From Streptomyces luteolus (GTDB lineage: Bacteria; Actinomycetota; Actinomycetes; Streptomycetales; Streptomycetaceae): a DNA stretch of 64,000 nt. The notes beneath the pieces were generated by a model. It saw only the letters and a list, made by a program, of their open reading frames with translations. It was not told where the DNA came from and ran no database searches. A program made the position numbers and the translations under genes. The stretch covers positions 1 to 64,000 of the forward strand of contig NZ_JASCIS010000023.1 in NCBI RefSeq assembly GCF_029968015.1, read 5' to 3'. How positions within the stretch are numbered: the stretch's first letter is position 1; each line of letters opens with the position of its first letter. Positions 7,259-15,700 of the stretch are shown here, piece by piece.

Positions 7259-9576
7259 GCAACGAAGGGGCCGCCACGGCGACCACCCGCGCCGTCAGCA
7301 CCACGGCGCCCGCCGATGCGCCGCGGCCCGAGCACGGCCTGGGCGCGTCGCTGCAGCCCGCCGACGCGCAGGCCAAGACGGAGGGCACGTTCCCGTACGC
7401 CTCCGACCTGTGGGCCGAGGGCCTGCTGTGGGCCGCGCTGCTCCGCTCGCCGCACCCGCACGCCCGCATCGTCGCCGTGGACACCTCGGAGGCCACGGCG
7501 ATGCCCGGCGTACGCGCGGTCGTCACCGCCGCCGACATCCCCGGCGACGCCGCCCACGGCCGCCGCGTGCACGACCGGCCCGTCTTCGCCGCGGATGTGG
7601 TCCGCCACCATGGCGAGCCCATCGCAGCCGTGGCCGCCGACCACCCCGACACGGCCCGTATGGCCGCGGCCGCGATCCAGGTCGAGTACGAGGTCCTGGA
7701 CCCGATCACCGACCCCGAGCAGGCCTTCGCCGCCGAACCCCTGCACCCCGACGGCAACCTGATCCGCCACATCCCGCTGCGCTACGGCGACCCGGAGGCG
7801 GCGGGCGAGGTCGTGGTGGAGGGCCTGTACCGCATCGGCCGCCAGGACCCGGCCCCCATCGGCGCCGAGGCGGGCCTCGCGGTGCCGCGCCCCGACGGCG
7901 GCGTCGAGTTGTACGTCGCCTCCACCGACCCGCACACCGACCGCGATCTGGCCGCCGCCTGCTACGGCCTTGAGCCGGACCGCGTGAAGGTCGTCGTCAC
8001 CGGCGTGCCCGGCGCCACCGCCGACCGCGAGGACCCCGGCTTCCAACTCCCGCTCGGGCTCCTGGCGTTGCGGACCAGCTGCCCGGTGAAGCTGACGGCG
8101 ACCCGCGAGGAGTCCTTCCTCGGCCACGCCCACCGCCACCCCACGCTCCTCCGCTACCGCCACCACGCCGACGCCGAGGGCCGCCTGGTGAAGGTGGAGG
8201 CGCAGATCCTCCTGGACGCGGGCGCCTACGCGGACGCGTCGTCGGAATCCCTGGCCGCCGCGGTCTCCTTCGCCTGCGGCCCGTACGTCGTCCCGCACGC
8301 CTTCATCGAGGGCTGGGCGGTCCGTACGAACAATCCGCCCTCCGGCCATGTGCGCGGCGAGGGCGCCATGCAGGTGTGCGCGGCCTACGAGGCGCAGATG
8401 GACAAGCTGGCCGGGAAGCTGGGCCTCGACCCGGCCGAGCTACGCCTTCGCAACGTCCTCGCGACGGGCGACATCCTGCCCACGGGGCAGACGGTCACGT
8501 GCCCGGCGCCGGTCGCCGAACTCCTGCGCTCCGTAAGGGACTTCGACCTCCCTCCTCTCCCCAAGGACACTCCGGAGGAGGAGTGGCTGCTGCCCGGCGG
8601 CCTGGAGGGCGCGGGCGAGCCCGCCGCCATCCGCAGGGGCGTCGGCTACGCACTCGGCATGGTGCACATGCTGGGCGCGGAGGGCGCGGACGAGGTCTCC
8701 ACGGCCACGGTCAAGGTGCAGGACGGCGTGGCCACGGTGATCTGCGCGGCGGTCGACACGGGCCAGGGCTTCTCCACGCTCGCGCGGCAGATCGTCCAGG
8801 AGACCCTGGGCATCGACGAGGTCCACGTGGCGTCGGTGGACACGGACCAGCCCCCGGCGGGCCCGGCCTGCCGAGGCCGCCACACGTGGGTCTCGGGCGG
8901 AGCGGTGGAACGCGCCGCGAAAATGGTCCGCACCCAGCTCCTGCAACCCCTGGCCGCCAAGTTCGGCATGTCCACGGAGCTGCTCCAGATCACCGACGGC
9001 AAGATCACGTCGTACGACGGAGTCCTGTCCACCACGGTCACGGAAGCCATGGACGGCAAGGAACTGTGGGCCACGGCCCAGTGCCGCCCCCACCCGACGG
9101 AGCCGTTGGACGACACCGGCCAGGGCGACGCGTTCGTGGGCCTCGCGTTCTGCGCGATCCGCGCCGTGGTCGACGTGGACGTGGAGATGGGCTCGGTGCG
9201 TGTGGTCGAACTGGCCGTCGCCCAGGACGTGGGCCGCGTCCTCAACCCGGCCCAGCTCAGGGCCCGCATCGAGGCCGGCGTCACGCAGGGCGTCGGCGCG
9301 GCCCTGACGGAGAACCTCCGCACCCCGAAGGGCCTGATCCGCCACCCCGACCTGACGGGCTACGCGCTGCCGACGGCCCTGGACACGCCGGACATCCGCA
9401 TCGTGAAGCTGGTGGAGGAGCGCGACGTCGTCGCCCCCTTCGGCGCGAAGCCCGCCTCGGCGGCCCCGGTGGTCACGTCCCCGGCAGCGGTGGCGGGCGC
9501 GGTGCGCGCGGCCACGGGACGCGCGGTGAACCGGCTGCCGATTCGGCCGCAGGCGGCGGTTGTTCAGGAGGGGTGA
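7255..9576 (+). CDS. Large (Mo-type) subunit of a xanthine-dehydrogenase-like complex, active-site motifs missing
   Basis: The 773-residue protein has the family layout: aldehyde-oxidase/xanthine-dehydrogenase a/b hammerhead domain (about 20-130) and the large molybdopterin-binding region (about 155-740), including the conserved GQGFST. Three hallmark motifs are absent. Where a GGFGGK loop is expected there is TADREDPGF (residues 255-263). RGFG-x-PQ is replaced by RGEGAMQ (367-373). The catalytic glutamate of the C-terminal GVGE motif falls on Lys732 in PFGAKPAS. The reading frame is intact and the operon coupled, so this looks like a maintained but non-canonical member rather than a decaying gene. 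Substrate unknown. Confidence 0.85.
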   Translation: MSNEGAATATTRAVSTTAPADAPRPEHGLGASLQPADAQAKTEGTFPYASDLWAEGLLWAALLRSPHPHARIVAVDTSEATAMPGVRAVVTAADIPGDAAHGRRVHDRPVFAADVVRHHGEPIAAVAADHPDTARMAAAAIQVEYEVLDPITDPEQAFAAEPLHPDGNLIRHIPLRYGDPEAAGEVVVEGLYRIGRQDPAPIGAEAGLAVPRPDGGVELYVASTDPHTDRDLAAACYGLEPDRVKVVVTGVPGATADREDPGFQLPLGLLALRTSCPVKLTATREESFLGHAHRHPTLLRYRHHADAEGRLVKVEAQILLDAGAYADASSESLAAAVSFACGPYVVPHAFIEGWAVRTNNPPSGHVRGEGAMQVCAAYEAQMDKLAGKLGLDPAELRLRNVLATGDILPTGQTVTCPAPVAELLRSVRDFDLPPLPKDTPEEEWLLPGGLEGAGEPAAIRRGVGYALGMVHMLGAEGADEVSTATVKVQDGVATVICAAVDTGQGFSTLARQIVQETLGIDEVHVASVDTDQPPAGPACRGRHTWVSGGAVERAAKMVRTQLLQPLAAKFGMSTELLQITDGKITSYDGVLSTTVTEAMDGKELWATAQCRPHPTEPLDDTGQGDAFVGLAFCAIRAVVDVDVEMGSVRVVELAVAQDVGRVLNPAQLRARIEAGVTQGVGAALTENLRTPKGLIRHPDLTGYALPTALDTPDIRIVKLVEERDVVAPFGAKPASAAPVVTSPAAVAGAVRAATGRAVNRLPIRPQAAVVQEG

Positions 9577-9667
9577 CCCTCCGGGCGGCGCGTAGGCGAT
9601 CCGTTACGTCTCGTGCCGCCGTTCCGACCTCGACTCCGTCGACCATGGTCTTCAGGGGCTCGCCCAT
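9473..9667 (-). CDS. Small hypothetical protein, overlaps the Mo-subunit gene
   Basis: A 64-residue frame begins at ATG 9667 with a strong GGAAGGAG element 6 bases upstream. It starts 23 bases after the truncated HTH gene ends, as in a two-gene unit. Its first 30 residues (MGEPLKTMVDGVEVG and following) look like real protein. The rest is Pro-rich and lies antisense to the last 100 bp of the Mo-subunit gene. It may be the remnant of a longer cassette protein. I do not recognise a domain. Confidence 0.35.
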   Translation of the reverse strand: MGEPLKTMVDGVEVGTAARDVTDRLRAARRVTPPEQPPPAAESAAGSPRVPWPRAPRPPPLPGT

Positions 9668-9689
9668 GAGTGGCTCCTTCCGGACTTCC

Positions 9690-9995
9690 TCAAGGCTGGG
9701 GCCGTCGCTGCTCCGGGATTCGTGGGCGGAGGCCGGTCGTGAGCAGGTTGTTGTGCCAGACCGTGCGCGTGACGATCCGTCCGGAGGGCAGCCTCGCTCG
9801 CGTACGGGATAGGTATCCGTGGGCCTCCAGCTCGCGCAGGGCGGCGGCGATCCGGACCTCCCCCTCGGCGAACCGGGCGGCCAGCGCCCTGATGCCGACC
9901 TCCGCGCCTTCGGGCAGCGACTGGATGTGCGTGGCGAGCCCGATCGCGGTGAGGGAGAGTTTGGAATGCTGCTCGGCCATGTGGTCGTTCATGAC
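9690..9995 (-). CDS. Winged-HTH regulator, apparently truncated
   Basis: The 101-residue product matches the N-terminal DNA-binding half of a family found in Streptomyces whiJ/abaA-like cassettes: MAEQHSKLSLTAIGLATHIQ, then a winged helix with LRELEAHGYLSRTRARLPSG and a beta-wing ending RIVTRTVWHN. As I recall, relatives continue for another 150-200 residues; here a stop follows after IPEQRRPQP. ATG at 9995 is favoured over GTG at 10049 because the 18 codons between them have poor third-position GC and contain tgcatatgcc. It lies 66 bp after the RsbW-like gene on the same strand. Confidence 0.65.
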   Translation of the reverse strand, partial: VMNDHMAEQHSKLSLTAIGLATHIQSLPEGAEVGIRALAARFAEGEVRIAAALRELEAHGYLSRTRARLPSGRIVTRTVWHNNLLTTGLRPRIPEQRRPQP

Positions 9996-10061
9996 CGCGA
10001 GCCTGCTGCGGCAACTGGCATATGCACAAGGCAAGTCGGGCCGCGTCACCCACTTGAGTGA

Positions 10062-10496
10062 TCACTCGATCTCGGCCCAGACGGTCTTGGAGGGCGCCGC
10101 CTCGGGCGCGACACCCCAGCGCCGGGCGAACGCCCCGACGATCAGCAGCCCGCGCCCGCCCTCCGCGTACGGGTCGGGCGACGTGTCGACGTCTCGTACG
10201 CCCAACTCGTAGCGCGCATCCGTCACTTCGACCCGCAGGGTGCCGCCCGAGAGGCCGAGCCGCAGCCGGAAGTCCCGCCCCCGCACGCGCCCGTGCAGCG
10301 CGGCGTTGTTGGCCAGCTCGGCGACGACCTGCTCGGCGGCGTGCACGCTGTCGACGTGGCACCCCCACTCGGTGAAGTGCGCGACCGCGAGCCGCCGGGC
10401 GAGGCGCGCGCCGCGCGGGGTGGGAGAGAGCAGCACGGTGAAGTGCCGTGCGGGGGTGCTGAGTTGAGCGATTCGCTGCTCGATTTCGGAATTCAC
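10062..10496 (-). CDS. RsbW-like ATP-binding protein (anti-sigma factor family)
   Basis: The 144-residue protein is a single GHKL (HATPase_c) domain of the kind found in anti-sigma factors. Its N-box is VVAELANNAALHG and its G-boxes are EVTDARYELG and EGGRGLLIVGAFARRWG. Stand-alone members in Streptomyces commonly accompany an XRE-DUF5753 regulator and DUF397 proteins, as here, and may regulate by protein binding. GTG at 10496 is used; the longer frame to 10640 adds Arg-rich non-family sequence that overlaps the divergent promoter. Confidence 0.8.
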   Translation of the reverse strand: MNSEIEQRIAQLSTPARHFTVLLSPTPRGARLARRLAVAHFTEWGCHVDSVHAAEQVVAELANNAALHGRVRGRDFRLRLGLSGGTLRVEVTDARYELGVRDVDTSPDPYAEGGRGLLIVGAFARRWGVAPEAAPSKTVWAEIE

Positions 10497-10654
10497 GTCA
10501 CTCAGCGTGGCCACCCGTGCGTACGCTGCCCAGCAATTACGACGGTGCGTACGGATTCTGTCCCGCCGTTGTCCCGCGCTGTCCCGGCTGTCCCGGTGAC
10601 GCGGGGGTACGACTGCGCGTTGTGGCGCGTACGGAATCACGGAGGTGGGGACGG

Positions 10655-11500
10655 GTGAGCGAGCAGGCGGACGAGGCGGGCTGGGATGTCGACCCGGACG
10701 ACGAGATCGCGTCGGTGGTCGAGGAGTTCGGCCGCCAGCAGAGGTGGTGGCGAGAGCGGCGCGGCCTGCGCGTACCGGAGTTCGCGGAGGCGATCGGCTA
10801 CGGCGAGGACCAGGTGCGGAAGGTGGAACGCGGGGCCCGCATCCCGCGCCCCGAGTACCTGGACAAGGCGGACGAGGTGCTGGGCGCGCAGGGCTTCGTC
10901 TCGGACATGAAGGAGACGATGCGGAAGGCTCGATACCCGAAGAAGGTAAGGGAGTTGGCCAAGCTGGAGGAGCAGGCTGTCGAGCTGATGCTGTACTGCA
11001 ACCACAACTTGCATGGGCTTTTGCAGACTGAGGAGTACATGCGGGCGTTGTTCGGCATGCAGCAGCCCGCGTACGGCGCGGAAGAACTGGACCGGGGGGT
11101 CGCCGCCCGGTTGAGCCGCCAGTCGATCTACGGACGCTCGCCTGCTCCGGTCATTGGCTTCGTACTGGAAGAGGTGACGCTTCGGCGGCGGCTGGGCGGT
11201 AAGAGTGTGTGGAGCCGCCAGCTCGAACGGCTGCTTGAGCTAGGCAAGTTGAGTAGCGTCACGCTTCAGGTGATGCCGACAAGGGTGGAGGAGCACGCCA
11301 GTACGGAAGGGGGGATCGAGGTGCTGAAATTCGCTGATGGCACGGCGCTGGGGCGATCCCCTGGGGCATTCAACGGCCGCCCGGTGTCGGACCCGAAGCA
11401 GCTTCGTATCCTTGAACTGCGCTACGGACTGCTTCGTGCTCAGGCCTCCACGCCACGGGAGTCCCTGAACTTCATCGAGGAACTGTTGGGAGAGACATGA
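10655..11500 (+). CDS. XRE-family regulator with Scr1/DUF5753 domain
   Basis: The 281-residue protein has an N-terminal XRE helix-turn-helix (about 20-80; LRVPEFAEAIGYGEDQVRKV) followed by the DUF5753 effector-like domain (about 95-280). DUF5753 signatures include HGLLQTEEYMRALFG and LSSVTLQVMPTRVEEHA. This family contains the developmental regulators WhiJ and AbaA-OrfA of S. coelicolor and usually pairs with a DUF397 protein, in a relation likened to toxin-antitoxin. GTG at 10655 follows GGAGGTGGGGACG. The stop overlaps the next ATG as ATGA. Base composition is less GC-rich than the neighbours, which suits a mobile cassette. Confidence 0.88.
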   Translation: MSEQADEAGWDVDPDDEIASVVEEFGRQQRWWRERRGLRVPEFAEAIGYGEDQVRKVERGARIPRPEYLDKADEVLGAQGFVSDMKETMRKARYPKKVRELAKLEEQAVELMLYCNHNLHGLLQTEEYMRALFGMQQPAYGAEELDRGVAARLSRQSIYGRSPAPVIGFVLEEVTLRRRLGGKSVWSRQLERLLELGKLSSVTLQVMPTRVEEHASTEGGIEVLKFADGTALGRSPGAFNGRPVSDPKQLRILELRYGLLRAQASTPRESLNFIEELLGET

Positions 11501-11703
11501 CTGAGGATGGGTCCGAGCTGAAGTGGTTCAAGAGCAGCTTCAGCAGCAGCAGTGACATCAACGACTGCGTCGAGATCGCCACCACCCCCGGCACGGTCCA
11601 CATCCGGGACTCCAAGGCCCCGAAGGGGCCGAGGCTTTCGGTCAGCACAGACAGCTGGGCAGGACTCGTCCGCTTCGTCAACGCTTCGCTGGGAGACGCA
11701 TGA
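11497..11703 (+). CDS. DUF397 protein, first copy
   Basis: A 68-residue DUF397 protein (LKWFKSSFSSSSDINDCVEIA and the family ending GLVRFV). Such proteins are the small partners of XRE-DUF5753 regulators and are proposed to modulate their DNA binding. It overlaps the upstream regulator stop and the downstream DUF397 start, each by four bases, so three genes are translationally coupled. Confidence 0.88.
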   Translation: MTEDGSELKWFKSSFSSSSDINDCVEIATTPGTVHIRDSKAPKGPRLSVSTDSWAGLVRFVNASLGDA

Positions 11704-11879
11704 GCGAGCTGAAGTGGTTCAAGAGCAGCTTCAGCAGCAGCAACGAGTCCGGCGACTGCGTCGAAGTCGCCACCACCCCCGGCACCGTTCACATCCGGGA
11801 TTCCAAGGCCCCGCAGGGGCCCACGCTGGCGGTCGGTGTGGACACCTGGGCCGGTCTCGTCCGCTTCGTCACCAGCTAA
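11700..11879 (+). CDS. DUF397 protein, second copy (tandem duplicate)
   Basis: A 59-residue frame from ATG 11700 to TAA 11879, closely similar to the preceding gene: both contain KWFKSSFSSS and DCVE, then ATTPGTVHIRDSKAP and VRFV. Nucleotide identity is obvious over gaagtggttcaagagcag. It therefore arose by tandem duplication. Differences cluster in the middle (NESGD versus SDIND) and near LAVGVDTW versus LSVSTDSW, which may change partner preference. Confidence 0.85.
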   Translation: MSELKWFKSSFSSSNESGDCVEVATTPGTVHIRDSKAPQGPTLAVGVDTWAGLVRFVTS

Positions 11880-11963
11880 GTCATCGCCATGTCATCCTGA
11901 TGCCAACACCCCTCCCTAGCTTGTGAGTTGCTTCCATTCACACTCCTAGGGGGAGATCAGGCC

Positions 11964-12782
11964 ATGGCCAAGACCAGCAGGATGAGGCGGGTTCTCGGGG
12001 CTGCCGCCGCCAGTGCGGCGTTCGCGGCCGGGACGGTCGTCGCGTTCCCCGGGGCCGCGCAGGCCGCCGACGCGGACCGCTACTACATCCAGGTCGGCGG
12101 TACCGGACCGACGAAGCCCGCACCCGAGTGCACCTACACCTACGACCCCGCGAACGCGGCCCACCAGCTCGGGGACCGGGCGATCAAGGTGTGCTACCCG
12201 GCGTCGTGGGGACCGGTGATCGGCCCGACCGGTTCGCTCGTCGAACCGAACGGGAAGATCAACCCCGAGGCCCTCACCGCGCCGACGTACGACACCAGCG
12301 TGCGGATCGGTATCGAGGAGACGCTGAAGGTCGCCGAGGAGACGCACCGGGCGCACCCCGACGCGCAGCTCAGGATCGTCGGCTACTCGCAGGGCGCGCA
12401 CGTCGCGGACGAGGTGCTGCAGAAGATCTCCCGCGGCGAGACCGGCATCCCGAAGGAGCAGGTCGACGGCAAGCTCTACGCCGACCCGATGCAGCCCGGC
12501 ACCGGCTTCTTTGCGGTCGTCCCCAAGGGGATCGGCGTGCCCGGCGTCGCCACGTCGGCCGGCGCGGGTCCGACGGACTTCAACGGGATCCCCGTCACGC
12601 GGTACTGCATCAACGGCGACCCGGTGTGCGATGCCAACATCCTGAACGCCCCCGGCTACTTCGAGCTGCACCCGAACTACGCCGAGGGCGGCAACGCCAT
12701 CGAGCGCACCATGACCGAGGACAGCCCCAGCGGCGTCCAGTGGCTCAACCCGGACGGCACGCCCGCCCCGCCGCGCGGCTGA
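11964..12782 (+). CDS. Secreted cutinase-like / PE-PPE-domain serine hydrolase
   Basis: The 272-residue product starts with a clear Sec signal peptide (KTSRMRRVLG, an Ala-rich core, cleavage near AQAADA). The mature part has an alpha/beta-hydrolase nucleophile elbow GYSQG and the surrounding IVGYSQGAHVADEVLQ typical of cutinase and PE-PPE hydrolases. It may act on esters outside the cell; the substrate cannot be told. ATG 11964 follows AGGGGGAGATCAGGCC. The gene stands alone, convergent with the SARP-like regulator, whose stop lies 1 bp beyond its own, so transcripts must overlap or stop abruptly. Confidence 0.8.
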   Translation: MAKTSRMRRVLGAAAASAAFAAGTVVAFPGAAQAADADRYYIQVGGTGPTKPAPECTYTYDPANAAHQLGDRAIKVCYPASWGPVIGPTGSLVEPNGKINPEALTAPTYDTSVRIGIEETLKVAEETHRAHPDAQLRIVGYSQGAHVADEVLQKISRGETGIPKEQVDGKLYADPMQPGTGFFAVVPKGIGVPGVATSAGAGPTDFNGIPVTRYCINGDPVCDANILNAPGYFELHPNYAEGGNAIERTMTEDSPSGVQWLNPDGTPAPPRG

Positions 12783-12783
12783 T

Positions 12784-15700
12784 CTAGAGGCTCCGGTCCC
12801 GCCCCCGCCTCCCCAGCGCATCCAGGACGCGGCGGATGCGGGACCGGCCCTCCTCCGTGACCGGGAGGTCGGTGGAGCGGGAGAAGAAGTCGCGGGCCGA
12901 GGTCAGGTCCTCCGTCGCCGCGCCGTACCAGACGAGTTGGTGGCGGATGGCGATCTCCGAGTCGGTGCCGGTCTGCTCGTCCAGGAGCGCGCGGGCGCGG
13001 CGGCGGAGGTCGGCCGCCGCCTCCGGGTGGCCGAGGTGGGCCTCGGCGGTGGCGAGGCGGTCGAGTACCGCTGAGTGCAGGGGGACGTCGCCGAGGCGGC
13101 GGGCCAGGTCCTCGGCCTTGCCGAGCGCGCCCGCGGCGTCGGCGGGCCTGCCCAGGTCGAGCTGGAGGCGGCCGAGGCGGAGCAGGGTCTTGCCGAGGAG
13201 GCGGGGGCTGCCGGAGCGCTCGGCGAGGGCGATGGCGTCGGTGTAGCGGTCGTACGCCTTGTCGTGCTCGCCGAGCTGGTGGTGGATGTCGCCGACGCGG
13301 GTCATCACGGAGCCCATCAGCCAGTCGTCGTGCTCCAACGAGCCGACCAGGCGGGCGACTTCGGCGAAGTGGGTCATGGACTCGGCCGCGTCGCCCTCCA
13401 GGTTGGCGAACGTGCCGAGTCCGGCCGAGGCGCGCGCCTGCTCGTGCGGGTCGTCGGCGCTGCGGCTGAGGTCGAGGGCCTGCGTGAACCAGCCGCGGGC
13501 CTCCTGGTAGCGGCCCTGAAGCCCGTACATGATGCCCATGCCCGTACGCAGGGCGGAGGCGAGGCGCTGCTCGGGGGAGTGGTCGGCCAGGGGGAGGGCG
13601 GTCTCCAGGGCGGTGCGGCACTCGTGGAAGCGGCCCTGGCGGGTGAGGTAGTCGACGAGGCCCTCGGCGAGCCGGCAGGCGTCGTCGGCGTGGCCCGCGG
13701 CGACGGACTGCCCGACCACGTCGACGAGTTCGGTGCCCGCCGCGTCCAGCCAGGCCGCGGCGTCCTCCCAGTCGGTGAACGGGCCGGTGTCGTGGGCGTC
13801 GGGGACGGAGGTGCCCCAGTCGCTGGCGCGGCGGGCGGCGGTCACGTAGAGCCGGAAGATCCCGGCGCGGGCGGCCGCCGCCTCGTCGGGGCGGCCGGCG
13901 GCGACGCGGCGGGCGTAGACCGCGACCAGGTCGTGCAGGCGGTAGCGGTCGGCGGTGACCTGCTGGACGAGGCTCGCGTCGGCCAGCTGCTCAAGGGCCT
14001 GCTCGGCCTCCGCGGGAGGCAGGCCGAGCAGGGCCGCGAGCGTGAGGCGGTCGAACTGCACGGTCGGGGAGAGCCCGAGGACCCGGAACGCGCGCTGCTC
14101 GCCGGGCGGGAGCTGCCCGTACGAGAGCTGGAAGGCGACCTCGACGCTGCGGTCCTCCACGGCGAGTTCGTCGAGGCGCCGCTCGTCGTCGGTGAGGCGG
14201 GCGGCCAGCGCCTCGACGGCCCACAGCGGGCGGTCCTGGACGCGGGCCCCGACGATGCGCAGGGCGAGCGGCAACCGGTCGCAGAGCGCGGCGAGTTCGC
14301 GTACGGCGGCCCGCTCGCGCTCGGTGCCCGCGCCGCCGACGATGCGGGTCAGCAGGTCCGCCGCCTCGTCGGGGGCGAGCGGTGCGAGGGAGATCCGGCG
14401 GTCCGCGTCCAGGCCGGTCAGGCGCTGCCGACTGGTCACCAGGACCATGCTGCCGGGCCCTGCGGGCAGCAGGGGGCGCACCTGTTCGGCGGCGGAGGCA
14501 TCGTCCAGTACGAGGAGGAGTCTCAGCGAGGCCGTCGCCGCGCGCCAGGACGCGGCCAGCTCGTCCAGGTCCTCGGAGTCCTCGCCCTCGCCCGCGCCCA
14601 CCGAGCGCAGCAGCCGCCGCAGCACGCGCTGCCGGCCCGCCGCCTCGTGGTCCTCGCGGTGGCCGTGCAGCTCCACGAAGAGGCAGCCGTCGGGGTACCG
14701 GTCCGCGAGGCGGCGCGCCGCGTGCACCGCGAGCGCGGTCTTCCCGATCCCGGCCATGCCGTCCACGGCCCGTACGGTGACCACGCCCGCGTCGGCGTCC
14801 GCGACGAGCAGGGCGATCTCGCGGTCCCGCCCGGCGAACTTGCCGTTGTCCACGGGGAGTTCACTGCGCCGCCGCCTGCGCGGAGCGCGCGCCGCGGTGG
14901 CGGCGTCCGTACCGGGAAGCCGGGAGCCGTCGCCGCGCAGCACCGCCTCGTGCACCTGCCGCAGCTCGGCGCCGGGGTCCACGCCCTGCTCGTCGACGAG
15001 GCGGCGGCGGACGGCGGCGTAGACGTCCAGGGCGTCGGACTGCCGGTTCGCGGTGTACAGGGCCCGCATGAGGAGCGCGGCCAGGGCCTCGTTGTACGGG
15101 TGTTCCGCGGCCAGCGCGTACAGCTCGCCCACCGCCTCCGCGTGCCGCCCGAGCCTCAGCCGTGCCGCCGCCAAGTCCTGTGCCAGTACGAGGCGTTGCT
15201 CGGTCAGCCGGTGCCGCTCGCCCTCCGCGAACGGGCCGGGCACGGAGGCCAGCGGCTCGCCGCGGAACAGGCCGAGGGCCGTGGACCAGGCGGCGGCCGC
15301 GGCGTCCAGGTCCCCGGCCTCGCGCGCGGCGCGCCCCTCGGCGGCGAGCTCCTCGCAGCGGACGACGTCCACCCAGGCGCCGCCCGGGGCGTTCGCAGGG
15401 GTGAAGCGGTAGCCGCCGCGGACGGTGACGAGCACGGATTCGGCGGCGCGGGCTCCCTGGCCGGGGGTGTCGAGGCGTTTGCGCAGCCGGTGGACGTAGA
15501 CCGGGATCACCTTGGTGCCGGTGCCGGGGGGTTCGGAACCCCAGACGCCGTCGAGGAGTTGCTGCCGGGTGACGGTGCGGTCGGGGCGCAGGAGCAGGGC
15601 GGTGAGGAGGGCCTGCTCGCGGACCGGCCCGAGGTCCACGGGGGCGCTGCCGTGCCAGGCGTGGAGGGGGCCGAGGAGGGCTAATCGGAGTTGCGGGTTT

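Noticed and set aside
9652..10368. 238-residue minus-strand frame across the HTH and RsbW-like genes
   Set aside because: Arg-rich translation in a different frame; the HTH and HATPase motifs lie in the other frames.
13075..15684. 869-residue plus-strand frame opposite the SARP-like regulator
   Set aside because: Repetitive Gly/Ala/Arg composition and no domain; the minus-strand regulator explains the region.
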